Source: CAZGHS01 sp964525495 (GTDB lineage Bacteria > Patescibacteriota > Microgenomatia > JALYQM01). From it: DNA of 64,000 nucleotides. Below the pieces are notes generated by a model that searched no databases, was not told where the DNA came from, and worked only from the letters and a program-made list of their open reading frames with translations. Shown one piece after another: positions 42,946 through 51,623 of this stretch. The stretch spans positions 120,819 through 184,818 of the forward strand of contig CAZGHS010000002.1 of NCBI GenBank assembly GCA_964525495.1, given 5' to 3'. Positions within the stretch are counted from its first letter, which is position 1; the number at the start of each line of letters is the position of its first letter. The translations under genes were made by a program, and so were the position numbers.

Positions 42946-42951
42946 TATAAT
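42946..42951 (+). promoter_or_regulatory. -10 element of the solute-binding protein gene
   Basis: TATAAT ending nine bases before ATG 42961. Confidence 0.4.
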
Positions 42952-42960
42952 AATAAAACC

Positions 42961-44367
42961 ATGAACAAACAGCTCCGCTTTTATTTTTGGATGCTTCAGG
43001 GATACGTCACCAAACACTACGTAAAAATCCTTATTACGCTTTTTAGCATTGTAGTAATAATAGCGGGAATCTCTCTTTGGATACCAACGCTCACAAGAAG
43101 TGACGATTCAATATACATCGAAGGCATAGTAGGAAAATATAATCGTAAACAGCTACCCCAAGCAGTACTAGACTACATCAGCTATGGACTTGTCACCACT
43201 GACGAAGCAGGAAACCCGATACCGCAAGCTGCTGAAGCCGTAGAAAATACACCAGATGGAAAAGTATTCACCGTGCACCTCAGAAAAGATTTGTTCTGGC
43301 ACAGCGGCTCACCTCTGACCACTCGTGATCTTGCATACACTCTCGCCGATGTATCAGTCGAAAAACCTGACGATCACACATTGGTATTTAACTTAAAAGA
43401 TTCCTACGCACCATTCCCGACACTTCTCACCGGCCCACTCATCAAAATCGCTGCTGTGGACGACCAGGTCCTCGGTATAGGCGACTACTATATTAAAAGC
43501 GCCGAATACAGCCAATCACAATACTTGAACTCTCTCGAGTTAACCTCTGAGACGAAATCCCCGAAAACTATAAAAATTAAATTCTATGCAACAGAAGAAG
43601 ACGCGTTAACTGCTCTCAAGCTCGGACAGATCCATGGACTACAACTCTCCAATCAGGCAAAAATTGAAAACTGGAACAATACTGTTCTTTACAAAAAAGT
43701 TATGGCCCGTCGGTTTGTAGGAGTATATTTCAAATATGACGATCCGCTGGTCGGTGGAAAAGACGCAACACTGCGCCAAGCTCTGTCACTTGCTACGCAA
43801 GATATTCCCGAGGAGATACCGTTCACTGGGCCTTTTCCGCCAAATTCATGGGCGACTACTCCTATAGAAAATAAAAATAGAAATAACAAAGAAAAAGCCA
43901 TCGAAACTCTGAGCAAATTTAAACCACCGCAAACGAACGAAAGTGGGAAAACTCAAATAACGCTTTCAACTCTCGCAACGTACCGCAAAACGGCAGAAAT
44001 CGTAGCCCAAAATTGGAGAGATATTGGTGTAGAGGTGACCATCGAAGAAGTGGACAAAATTCCTGAGAAGTATCAGGCTCTTGTGTTAGCACAAGAATTA
44101 CCAACAGACCCAGACCAATATAGCCTGTGGCACTCAACACAAAAGCGCTCCAATATCACCGGATACACCAATGCGCGCGTAGATAAAGACCTCGAAGATG
44201 CTCGCAAGATCGTAGATAAGAATGTGCGAAAGGAAAAATACAGTGACTTCCAAAAGCAATTGCTCGCTGATGTGCCGGTTATCTATCTGTATCAACCATC
44301 CACACAATATATAATTTTAAAGAAAAACAATTTCGATAATATCCTACACATTAAGGGCTTTAAGTAG
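42961..44367 (+). CDS. family 5 extracellular solute-binding protein
   Basis: The 468-residue protein has an N-terminal membrane anchor (about 24-45), not a lipoprotein signal, followed by a periplasmic-binding-protein fold of the SBP_bac_5 (peptide/nickel) type: DGKVFTVHLRKDLFWHSGSPLTTRDLAYTL, then RQALSLATQ and the late VIYLYQPSTQYI. It is somewhat short for the family, and no permease or ATPase genes are adjacent. Its 3' end overlaps the convergent clpP-like gene by 8 bp. Confidence 0.82.
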   Translation: MNKQLRFYFWMLQGYVTKHYVKILITLFSIVVIIAGISLWIPTLTRSDDSIYIEGIVGKYNRKQLPQAVLDYISYGLVTTDEAGNPIPQAAEAVENTPDGKVFTVHLRKDLFWHSGSPLTTRDLAYTLADVSVEKPDDHTLVFNLKDSYAPFPTLLTGPLIKIAAVDDQVLGIGDYYIKSAEYSQSQYLNSLELTSETKSPKTIKIKFYATEEDALTALKLGQIHGLQLSNQAKIENWNNTVLYKKVMARRFVGVYFKYDDPLVGGKDATLRQALSLATQDIPEEIPFTGPFPPNSWATTPIENKNRNNKEKAIETLSKFKPPQTNESGKTQITLSTLATYRKTAEIVAQNWRDIGVEVTIEEVDKIPEKYQALVLAQELPTDPDQYSLWHSTQKRSNITGYTNARVDKDLEDARKIVDKNVRKEKYSDFQKQLLADVPVIYLYQPSTQYIILKKNNFDNILHIKGFK

Positions 44368-45031
44368 ATCTCTTTTTCGCCTTGGACATCTTTATCTTCT
44401 GCTCTTTAAGTCGTTGCTTATGATCATATCCATGCAAGACATAGTCAATCAAGCCATAAGAAACAGCTTCAGTGGGCGACATCCAATAGTCCTTCTTGAG
44501 ATCTTCTTCGATCTTATCCAGCGATTGATTCGTTCGTTTACTCATTACTTCGTACAGTATGCTCTGCAATGTACGAGTCTCCTGGATACGGATATCAAGG
44601 TCAGAAATAGTGCCTTTAACAGTATTTGAAACTTCATGGAGCAAAATTCGAGTATGCTCATAGCAATACCGCTTGCCTGGAGTCCCGGAAGCAAGCAGAA
44701 CAGCTCCAGACGAAGCGCATACACCTATGCCAATAGTCCATACATCACATGCAAGGTTGTCGATGCAATCAATAATCGCTAGGAGGTCAATAACGCTTCC
44801 TCCATACGAGTTAATATACAAAAATATATCTTTCTCAGGACTCTCTTCTTCCAGCGCAAGCAAACTAGAGATAGCGAGTTGGGAGGTCTTAGCATCAAAC
44901 TCTTTAAACAGATATATATTTCTACTTCTCTGTCCCATTTCACTATCTCCGTTGCTTACAATGTCACCACTCGGAGATAAATCAGGTGAATCATCCATAG
45001 CAGATTGTAAGTATGAAGGTTTGTGTATCAT
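44360..45031 (-). CDS. ClpP-like serine protease subunit with terminal extensions
   Basis: The 223-residue protein has the ClpP fold: DIFLYINSYGGSV, then GIGVCASSGAVLLASG with the nucleophile S107, H132 (RILLHEVS) and D181 (KKDYWMS). All three catalytic residues are present. The N-terminal 35 residues and a basic tail (about 203-223, KEQKIKMSKAKKRST) are not typical. It should form barrel-shaped complexes with a Clp ATPase, none of which is in the window. It follows the KGG-like gene by 8 bp. Confidence 0.85.
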   Translation of the reverse strand: MIHKPSYLQSAMDDSPDLSPSGDIVSNGDSEMGQRSRNIYLFKEFDAKTSQLAISSLLALEEESPEKDIFLYINSYGGSVIDLLAIIDCIDNLACDVWTIGIGVCASSGAVLLASGTPGKRYCYEHTRILLHEVSNTVKGTISDLDIRIQETRTLQSILYEVMSKRTNQSLDKIEEDLKKDYWMSPTEAVSYGLIDYVLHGYDHKQRLKEQKIKMSKAKKRST

Positions 45032-45039
45032 AGAGTTGT

Positions 45040-45174
45040 TTATCGAGCACCTTGACTCGCTTTCATTTTAGCAATTTTTTCTGCGCGAGCTTTACCACCA
45101 CTTCGGGCAACGCGTTGACGCGTAGTCTCATCAGCGTAGTATAGACCACGAGGTTTCGAACGTGAAGTAGTCAT
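45040..45174 (-). CDS. small basic KGG-like protein, 44 residues
   Basis: ATG at 45172-45174 with AAGGAG upstream, TAA at 45040-45042. The peptide is strongly basic and carries TTRQRVARSGGKARAEKIAKM, like the KGG repeat of small stress proteins. It is eight bases before the clpP-like gene, on the same strand, so the two probably share a message. It could bind nucleic acid or act as a substrate or adaptor; this is speculative. Confidence 0.55.
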   Translation of the reverse strand: MTTSRSKPRGLYYADETTRQRVARSGGKARAEKIAKMKASQGAR

Positions 45175-45248
45175 GTGTTTCTCCTTATATAATAAATATA
45201 ACTATAATATATATTAATACTATCACATATTTATACTACTTTCAAGAC

Positions 45249-45254
45249 TAAAAT
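45249..45254 (+). promoter_or_regulatory. possible sRNA -10 element
   Basis: TAAAAT about 75 bp before a strong terminator, with no gene between. No clear -35. Confidence 0.25.
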
Positions 45255-45260
45255 AGATAG

Positions 45261-45358
45261 GCACGAATAAAAAACAGCAGTTAGAAGAAAAGTCGTGATT
45301 AGGCTTGATCTATACCAAGAAAGTAAAAAACTCCGGCCATTTGGTCGGGAGTTTTTTA
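45261..45358 (+). ncRNA. candidate small RNA ending in a terminator
   Basis: There is no coding gene between the clpP operon and the tRNA pair, yet a strong terminator lies at 45327-45358. The stretch holds CACGA/TCGTG (near 45262-45297) and CTTG/CAAG hairpins. The simplest reading is a short plus-strand RNA of about 100 nt. Its boundaries are inferred. Confidence 0.3.
45327..45358 (+). terminator. intrinsic terminator before tRNA-Arg
   Basis: A-run, stem CTCCGGCC/GGTCGGGAG with one bulge, then TTTTTT. It is symmetric, so it could work in either direction. Confidence 0.7.
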
Positions 45359-45362
45359 TATG

Positions 45363-45368
45363 TTATAA
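45363..45368 (+). promoter_or_regulatory. -10 element of the tRNA-Arg/tRNA-Lys pair
   Basis: TATAAT 17 bases before tRNA-Arg. Confidence 0.4.
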
Positions 45369-45385
45369 TCCCCAAAGTAATCCGC

Positions 45386-45458
45386 GCCTTGGTAGCTTAA
45401 TGGATAGAGCAGCTGGCTTCGAACCAGCCGGTTGGGGGTTCGAATCCCTCCCAAGGCA
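45386..45458 (+). tRNA. tRNA-Arg(TCG)
   Basis: Acceptor GCCTTGG/CCAAGGC, anticodon loop CTTCGAA, anticodon TCG for codon CGA. No CCA is encoded. Confidence 0.93.
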
Positions 45459-45466
45459 CTTTTTTC

Positions 45467-45538
45467 GGGCTGGTAGCTCAGCGGTAGAGCAGTTGCCTCT
45501 TAAGCAATTGGTCCTGGGTTCAAATCCCAGTCAGCCCA
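45467..45538 (+). tRNA. tRNA-Lys(CTT)
   Basis: Acceptor GGGCTGG/TCAGCCC, anticodon loop CTCTTAA, anticodon CTT. It lies eight bases after tRNA-Arg, so the two are co-transcribed. Confidence 0.93.
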
Positions 45539-45567
45539 CTATATCTTTACTATCTCAGAAAAACTTC

Positions 45568-45573
45568 TATACT
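45568..45573 (+). promoter_or_regulatory. -10 element of the SPFH gene (leaderless type)
   Basis: TATACT, six bases before ATG 45580. Confidence 0.45.
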
Positions 45574-45579
45574 GTTCAT

Positions 45580-46365
45580 ATGCAATTACCAATAAAAAAT
45601 GTAGCAACTAAAGGGATCGTAGTTATTGCACTTATTGTTGCAATTTTTATATTATCTCCTTTTGGCACAATTAGCGCAGGCGAGCGCGGCATCCGCCTAC
45701 GGTTTGGTGCACCTACAGGTGAGCTTCTTAATGAAGGCTTATATTTCCGTATTCCGCTTGTTGAAACAGTAAAGAAAATGAATGTACAAGTTCTAAAAGA
45801 GCAAGCAAAAGCGGACTCAGCTAGTCGTGATCTGCAAACCGTAAGCAGTGATATTGCCTTAAATTATCGTTTGGAACCAAACAAGGTCGTCTCTGTGTAT
45901 CGTGAGCTAGGGACAGAATACTCAGACAACGTTATCGCTCCAGCGCTTCAAGAAAGTATGAAAGCTACAACAGCCAAATACACAGCTGAAGAGCTTATAA
46001 CTAAACGTAGTCAAGTTGCTCAAGATGTCACAACAATTTTGCGTGAACGCTTGCAACCACGGGGTATCATTGTTGAAGGTTTCAGCATTATCAATTTCGA
46101 CTTCAGTAAAGCGTTTAACGAAGCAATTGAAAATAAAGTCTCTGCAGAGCAAAATGCTTTAGCAGCGCAAAACAAACTAAAACAGATTGAATATGAATCA
46201 CAGCAAGCAGTTGTAAAAGCAAAAGGAGAAGCTGAGGCTATCTCAGTCAAATCAGCTGCCTTACGCAGCAATCCTGAAGTATTACAACTCGAAGCAATTC
46301 AAAAATGGGATGGCAAAATGCCACAATACAATAGTGGCCAGTTACCATTTATAACGGTCAAATAG
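45580..46365 (+). CDS. prohibitin/SPFH-domain protein
   Basis: The 261-residue protein has an N-terminal membrane segment (about 10-32), then an SPFH domain (ISAGERGIRLRFGAPTGELLNEGLYFRIPLVE), and a coiled-coil stretch rich in Ala, Gln and Glu (about 185-230), ending LPFITVK. Prohibitin-like proteins form ring or cage assemblies on membranes and often guard FtsH-type proteases. A longer frame from 45295 would pass through two tRNA genes and is rejected. Start six bases after the -10 box. Confidence 0.88.
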   Translation: MQLPIKNVATKGIVVIALIVAIFILSPFGTISAGERGIRLRFGAPTGELLNEGLYFRIPLVETVKKMNVQVLKEQAKADSASRDLQTVSSDIALNYRLEPNKVVSVYRELGTEYSDNVIAPALQESMKATTAKYTAEELITKRSQVAQDVTTILRERLQPRGIIVEGFSIINFDFSKAFNEAIENKVSAEQNALAAQNKLKQIEYESQQAVVKAKGEAEAISVKSAALRSNPEVLQLEAIQKWDGKMPQYNSGQLPFITVK

Positions 46366-46405
46366 TACGATTAAATATCAATCCTAAACTTACAAGACAG
46401 GTTAC

Positions 46406-46433
46406 TTGACTCTCCCTCCAAATGGTGTAATAT
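46406..46433 (+). promoter_or_regulatory. promoter of the 505-residue secreted protein
   Basis: TTGACT (46406-46411), 16-bp spacer, TAATAT (46428-46433). The leader of about 80 bases has GAGAG/CTCTC arms and ends in AGGAGG. Confidence 0.5.
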
Positions 46434-46517
46434 ACATGAGTTCTAATTTAATGAGAGTTTTTGGGAGTCGTCTCTCAAGCTGTACATTATATTCACCAAA
46501 CCCAGTCAGGAGGACTT

Positions 46518-48035
46518 ATGTCCGAACGAGAGGAACCTCTCCAGCGACATACATTACTAAGAAAGTTCACATTCCTAATTCTACCCACACTTCTCATCAC
46601 TGCAGGCGTCATCGCCATAACACTACCACTCTCATCAAATGCCGACGCAGCGCAGAACCCGAATTCGTACCAATCCTTACTCGCTAAAATCACACAAACC
46701 ATGCAAGGAAGTCTTAAAGACGGTGAAAAAGCAGAAATGAAATGCGAATCAGAAGTTCTATTAACAAAGAAAATCAGCAATACAGAGTATCACTTGATTT
46801 GCGTCAAAAAAAATCCTCGAAACACAGTTGAAACAGCGCAACCGACAGTAGCTGGAGCCTCAATAGCGCCAACACAATCGCCGTCGCCTACAGACCATCC
46901 TCATCAGAGCGTAATGCCCTCACCAACTGTTGCCAGTGCAACAAACATCCCCGCAACAGGCGGAGTTGCTGAAAGAGGTCAAAAGTGTCCTGAATCCGTA
47001 CATGCAACGTTCACGACAACTGGACCTGATGGAAAAACATATCCTACATGGCATCCACCCGAAGATCCACAGTCAGGATGTTGGTTCGGTCATGAGCATG
47101 GATCTGATCCTTCAACATTCCCTGCAATTGCGCAAGTTGGTATGCCAGCATTTGGCTACACTGCCGCCCAACACGGTATGGAAGAGCCACATGTCGGGTT
47201 CAAAGTATACGTAGTAAACGATTCAGACAGAAATCGCTATTGGATGAGCACCTTCCATATGGGCACATCTGGACCAAAACGAGCCTTTGAACCGATGCAT
47301 ACGCACGACTTGGCAGTTATCCGCGCAGATAATAAGCAAGTCCTTGCCAACGTACACTTAATGGCAAATACTGGCGCCAGCGTTCCGAAATGCAAAGAAA
47401 GTGACGCGCAAAATAACATCATTCCAAACAGCGCTCCAGCAGGAACGGGAGTTGGAAAAGTTGTACCAACAAGCGATTGTTCAAGCGACGCTTACGAAGC
47501 ATGGGGTGCGGATTCAGATATTGGAGATTACTTCCATATGGATGCTACCTTCGATGTGGATAACGGTATAACCATGATCAAAAAGAATGCTGATGGCACA
47601 TTCAGCAATACAGAAACTGTCTTCACTGCATCAGTAATCTGTGAAGACCAGAGCAAAGTATTCTTACCTAACCAAGGTCCCACCACACGTCAGAACTATC
47701 CATACTACACATCTGGAGACTGCAACAGAGCTGGGGACAAGCGAGGATATCGATTACCTCACCTAACACTTAATAACACAACAGGTAATCAAGAAATCTG
47801 GACCGACGCATTTGGCAAAGTCCAAGATAACGGCCAAGGTATCAAGCAAATCGTAAGTACATCAGAAAAGTTAAACGATGATCAAACATACGGTTGGAAG
47901 ACACCAATATTCACTAACTATGATCCTACTAACTCTGGTGATCTCTCTACATATTACGATTTAAATAAATGTAATAAAGATTTCTGTGGACCATTCAATA
48001 TGGCAGGAGATGCATTCATAACCTACCCAAACTAA
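46518..48035 (+). CDS. large secreted protein, His- and Cys-containing, unknown family
   Basis: The 505-residue protein starts at ATG 46518, after AGGAGG. A basic N-terminus precedes one hydrophobic segment (about 18-38), probably an uncleaved anchor or signal peptide. A Ser/Thr/Pro stretch (about 110-155, with NIPATGG) leads to a large domain with C-x-x-S, WHPPED, CWFGHEHGSD, MEEPHVGF and FEPMHTHDLAV motifs that suggest a metal site, and several Cys pairs that could be disulphides. I cannot name the family. It has its own promoter and a strong terminator. Confidence 0.6.
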   Translation: MSEREEPLQRHTLLRKFTFLILPTLLITAGVIAITLPLSSNADAAQNPNSYQSLLAKITQTMQGSLKDGEKAEMKCESEVLLTKKISNTEYHLICVKKNPRNTVETAQPTVAGASIAPTQSPSPTDHPHQSVMPSPTVASATNIPATGGVAERGQKCPESVHATFTTTGPDGKTYPTWHPPEDPQSGCWFGHEHGSDPSTFPAIAQVGMPAFGYTAAQHGMEEPHVGFKVYVVNDSDRNRYWMSTFHMGTSGPKRAFEPMHTHDLAVIRADNKQVLANVHLMANTGASVPKCKESDAQNNIIPNSAPAGTGVGKVVPTSDCSSDAYEAWGADSDIGDYFHMDATFDVDNGITMIKKNADGTFSNTETVFTASVICEDQSKVFLPNQGPTTRQNYPYYTSGDCNRAGDKRGYRLPHLTLNNTTGNQEIWTDAFGKVQDNGQGIKQIVSTSEKLNDDQTYGWKTPIFTNYDPTNSGDLSTYYDLNKCNKDFCGPFNMAGDAFITYPN

Positions 48036-48046
48036 CTAACCCAATA

Positions 48047-48083
48047 GACTCCCGAACAATCTCGTTCGGGAGTCTTGTTTGTT
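48047..48083 (+). terminator. intrinsic terminator after the secreted-protein gene
   Basis: An 11-bp perfect stem GACTCCCGAAC (48047-48057) and GTTCGGGAGTC (48064-48074), then TTGTTTGTT. Confidence 0.8.
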
Positions 48084-48115
48084 AATAAAAACTAAATAGA
48101 GCTGCCCAAAAAAAT

Positions 48116-48241
48116 ATGAATTTCTTTGGTGCAAACTTAAAAGCAAAAATACTCTGTGGTGGAATCAGCTGCGTTGTCATTTATGTCGGCCTATCGCTCA
48201 TACCTGTTATCGCAAGTGTAGCGCGCAGTTTTATGAGCTAA
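48116..48241 (+). CDS. possible 41-residue membrane peptide
   Basis: ATG 48116 to TAA 48239-48241. A short basic head (NFFGANLKAKI) precedes one membrane segment (about 12-34). No ribosome binding site or -10 of the usual type is seen, and it lies between a terminator and the miaB -10 box. The profile is that of a real membrane peptide, but proof is lacking. Confidence 0.35.
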   Translation: MNFFGANLKAKILCGGISCVVIYVGLSLIPVIASVARSFMS

Positions 48242-48256
48242 AAGCCATATATTTGA

Positions 48257-48262
48257 TATAAT
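48257..48262 (+). promoter_or_regulatory. miaB -10 element (leaderless type)
   Basis: TATAAT, six bases before ATG 48269. Confidence 0.45.
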
Positions 48263-48268
48263 GCCCAC

Positions 48269-49636
48269 ATGCTGTATTTCATCCAAACATTCGGCTGCCA
48301 AGCAAACAAAGCAGACTCGGAACGCATGGCAGGAGTCCTTGAGGCTATGGGCTTCGATCAAACCGACCAAGCAGAAACTGCTGACGTTGTAATTCTAAAT
48401 ACCTGTTCCGTCCGTCAATCCGCTGAAGATCGAGTGTACTCTCGCATGGAATCACTTCGAGAAATCAAAAAAAACAATCCAAATCTCAAAATAATAGTCG
48501 CAGGTTGTATGATCGGACCCCGCGGAAATGCTCCCCGAGACAGTAAAATCTCAAGTCGCCTCGAAGGTGCAGATAAACTTATTGGCACACAAGACTATTC
48601 TAGACTGTGGGAAATATTTCGAGATCTAAAACCAACACCTGCCGAATATCTCTCCCGCAAAATCCCATACAAAAAAATGGAAAAAGACCAGGGATTTGTA
48701 CTAATCTCCTCTGGTTGCAATAATTTCTGCACATTCTGTATAGTGCCGTATGCCCGAGGCAAAGAGATCTCCCGTCCTATGGATGAAATTATCGACGAAG
48801 TCAAAGAACTCGTAGCCCGCGGATACAAAAAGATTACCTTACTTGGTCAAAACGTAAACTCCTACGGTGCAGACCTAGTATTAGGCAGACCACTCGGTGG
48901 TGATCGTATTCAAGCTAACGAGTTAAAACTTCGTCACAAACGATCTCTCCTTGGACAACCAGAGATACCTACTCAAAATACAAACGCCGGGCCATTCCAA
49001 AACATGGAAGAAATAGAAAAAGCTTCCTACAGTACTACATCCTTCACACTTCCAAGCGGTCGCGAAGTAGAACCTGTTAAAGTAAAACACTTAGGCAAGG
49101 TCCGCGTCCCAACACTCTTCCCTTATTTATTGGAAGAAGTATGCGCTCTGGACGGCATAGAGCAGGTAGACTTCATCTCTTCAAACCCATGGGACTTCTC
49201 TGATGAACTTATCGACACCATTGCCAATAACTCAAAAATTGTCAGACATATCCATCTTCCCGTACAAGCAGGAGACAACAACATTCTCAAGCGTATGAAC
49301 CGATGGTATTCGCGGGAAGAATACATTGATCTGGTCGGCAAAATACGAGCCAAAGTTCCTGGAGTTACATTTGGCACAGATATTATTGTCGGATTCCCCG
49401 GGGAAACAGAGGAAGAATTTGAGAACACAGTTGATCTCTGCAGAAAAGTTAATTTCAAAAATGCCTTTATCTCAGAATACTCCATTCGTCCCGGTACGGG
49501 AGCTTCATTAATGAAAGATGATGTAAGAAATTGGGACAAACGGCGTCGATTCTACGTCCTCGACGAACTAATCAACGGGATAAAACACTCAGAGATATCT
49601 ACAGTCAAAGTCCCGGCTCAATTTTCTACACTCTAG
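48269..49636 (+). CDS. miaB: tRNA methylthiotransferase MiaB, without TRAM and with an insertion
   Basis: The 455-residue radical-SAM enzyme adds a methylthio group to i6A37 of tRNAs. The N-terminal cluster uses C10, C46 and C80 (QTFGCQANKADSERMAG); the radical-SAM triad is C150, C154 and C157 (SGCNNFCTFC). Residues about 201-275 form an insertion not found in most MiaB proteins. The protein ends at VPAQFSTL, where a TRAM tRNA-binding domain would normally follow. Its TAG stop is the first codon of a dispersed 35-bp repeat (49634-49668), so truncation by recombination is possible. miaA lies at 61994. Confidence 0.88.
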   Translation: MLYFIQTFGCQANKADSERMAGVLEAMGFDQTDQAETADVVILNTCSVRQSAEDRVYSRMESLREIKKNNPNLKIIVAGCMIGPRGNAPRDSKISSRLEGADKLIGTQDYSRLWEIFRDLKPTPAEYLSRKIPYKKMEKDQGFVLISSGCNNFCTFCIVPYARGKEISRPMDEIIDEVKELVARGYKKITLLGQNVNSYGADLVLGRPLGGDRIQANELKLRHKRSLLGQPEIPTQNTNAGPFQNMEEIEKASYSTTSFTLPSGREVEPVKVKHLGKVRVPTLFPYLLEEVCALDGIEQVDFISSNPWDFSDELIDTIANNSKIVRHIHLPVQAGDNNILKRMNRWYSREEYIDLVGKIRAKVPGVTFGTDIIVGFPGETEEEFENTVDLCRKVNFKNAFISEYSIRPGTGASLMKDDVRNWDKRRRFYVLDELINGIKHSEISTVKVPAQFSTL

Positions 49637-49668
49637 AACACCTCTCTAAATCGATGCAGATATGTTTA
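49634..49668 (+). repeat. dispersed 35-bp repeat, copy 2 (at the end of miaB)
   Basis: This stretch matches 38971-39005 at 33 of 35 positions. It supplies the miaB stop codon. Confidence 0.7.
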
Positions 49669-49682
49669 AAGACGACCTGTTT

Positions 49683-51623
49683 CTATTTCCAACTCGTAAA
49701 CCAATAGTATTGTTCACGTGTAGGTTCAGGCAATTGCCAACCAGTAACGTGTGGGTAGAAATATGCAAAACTCACCACCACAATCGAACAATAAATAAGC
49801 GCTACATGTCGACCAGTTTTAGAATAAGAAAATATTCGATACAAACAATATGCCAATAATGGATAGAAAAACGCCACTGGCGGGAAGAAGTGATAAAAGA
49901 ACATGATACGAGGAGAGCGAGCCCAGGGTAGCCAGTAACCAGCAAAAGCAACCAAACACAAAACAATCGGGACAACGTCTTTCCAAAGCACAAAGTTGTG
50001 CCAGATCGATTTCTTCTCATTATTTTCTGCTTTAATATGGGTAATAAACGAATCAGCTAACTGCACGAATACTAAAAACAATGCAAGTAAAAGTGAGAAC
50101 AAGAAAATTTGCGGCAGCACAGCTTGCATTACACGAGCCGCATACGCAGACATCCCTTCTGTAGCAGTTCTCTCTGCGTGTATAGCATAATCTCCTAGGA
50201 TAAAAATAGTTGCCGGGATAAGCGCATAAAACCACCCACGATAGCGCGTAACCATCTGATATGTAAGCAAACAAATCGTCGGAATGATAAACCAGAAGAT
50301 AAATGGATTACCCATAGTGTAAATATCACCAACGGTTTTCTGATTATTCATTGCGTCATATGTTTGGTTACAGTAGTCGTCAGATCGATCGTCAGGATTC
50401 GTACAATATTTTACATAAAACCATACAGGACGAACATTCAAAGGCCAGGTCCACCACTGCGACGTGTAGTTGTGTGTCGCTTTCAGATTAGTGTGATACC
50501 ACCACATCTGCTTCTGCACACCCCACCAAATAAAATATCGATCAGCAAAATGTGAATTGGTTGAGTCAAGCCGTGACCAGAATGCAATCTGTCTTTCTTT
50601 TTCACCCAAACGCTTCTCAATATCTTTACGAGCCTTAGCATCAGTTGCCTCGGCGACTTCTCGCTTCAGTCCATCACGTTCCTGCGCCCATATGCCCGTT
50701 TGTAATACATCCTTTAATGCGTTCCCTTTGTAGTCATGGATTGGCATAGTAAACATCTGCCAATACGAAAGCATATACACGATGTACGGCAATACACCCA
50801 GACACAGCACTCCCCACAGTCCTTGACCAAAGGTGTTTCTCAGAACCGCGACAATCTTATGTTTTATAGACGAATGCGTACCAACTCCTACACCATAAAT
50901 AATGGTAGCAAAGTGATACATCGCAAAAACACCTAGAGTAAAAAGTGACGTCCATTTGGATGCTATAGCTGCTCCTACAAACAAACCACTTAATAACCAA
51001 TTCCACCACGGCAGCTTGGACTCCAAGAGATGTGTACGCTTTGTAAAAAAGTAATACGCAAAAAGCATGAATGTGACAGCGAAAATATCATTCATGGCTG
51101 TCCGAGATTGCACAAGGGGTAAAAGATCAAAGGTAAACAAAAATGCCGCAAATACGCCGACCCATTTGTTCCGAAAAATCGAACTTGTAAAAAGAAACAG
51201 CGCAAACGTCCCAAGTACGCCAAACACCGCTGAGAAGAACCGCCACCCGAAACTATCTGGAGTCAGTACCCGCAGGGATTTCTTTTCTTCTTCTACATCA
51301 TACTGTGCCTGGGGGTTTGCTACTTTGGTTGGTAACTCGCCAGGTCCGCCAAACATTTGGACACCCCAAGACATGATCACTTTAGCGAGTGGAGGATGGG
51401 TCCACTCATACGCAACTCCGTCTGGTGGTGATTCCCACCAAACCCATGCTTCATATCGGTTCATTGCAAACATTTTCGCGGTAAACGCATGATAAACTTC
51501 ATCAAATACATACTCTTTAATCATCCCCAAACGCCAAAATCGCGTAAACGAGCAGAGAATAAGCACAGCAACAAGCCAAAACTTCCAGTTAGTGAAAATA
51601 GGATGCTTTAAGAATTTATTCAT
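49683..51623 (-). CDS. PMT-family protein mannosyltransferase (GT39)
   Basis: The 646-residue protein starts at ATG 51621-51623 (MNKFLKHP), with AGGAG upstream and an 8-nt overlap with the gene before it. The extended signature EYVFDEVYHAFTAKMF (with the catalytic DE pair near 45) and THPPLAK identify a dolichyl/polyprenyl-phosphate-mannose protein mannosyltransferase. About ten membrane segments and a large loop with charged residues (REVAEATDAKARKDIEKRL) follow. It would O-mannosylate secreted proteins, perhaps the Ser/Thr-rich ones here. Last gene of the operon. Confidence 0.9.
   Translation of the reverse strand: MNKFLKHPIFTNWKFWLVAVLILCSFTRFWRLGMIKEYVFDEVYHAFTAKMFAMNRYEAWVWWESPPDGVAYEWTHPPLAKVIMSWGVQMFGGPGELPTKVANPQAQYDVEEEKKSLRVLTPDSFGWRFFSAVFGVLGTFALFLFTSSIFRNKWVGVFAAFLFTFDLLPLVQSRTAMNDIFAVTFMLFAYYFFTKRTHLLESKLPWWNWLLSGLFVGAAIASKWTSLFTLGVFAMYHFATIIYGVGVGTHSSIKHKIVAVLRNTFGQGLWGVLCLGVLPYIVYMLSYWQMFTMPIHDYKGNALKDVLQTGIWAQERDGLKREVAEATDAKARKDIEKRLGEKERQIAFWSRLDSTNSHFADRYFIWWGVQKQMWWYHTNLKATHNYTSQWWTWPLNVRPVWFYVKYCTNPDDRSDDYCNQTYDAMNNQKTVGDIYTMGNPFIFWFIIPTICLLTYQMVTRYRGWFYALIPATIFILGDYAIHAERTATEGMSAYAARVMQAVLPQIFLFSLLLALFLVFVQLADSFITHIKAENNEKKSIWHNFVLWKDVVPIVLCLVAFAGYWLPWARSPRIMFFYHFFPPVAFFYPLLAYCLYRIFSYSKTGRHVALIYCSIVVVSFAYFYPHVTGWQLPEPTREQYYWFTSWK

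Noticed and set aside
45295..45579. N-terminal extension of the SPFH gene
   Set aside because: The frame runs through a terminator and two tRNA genes; ATG 45580 has the usual -10 spacing.
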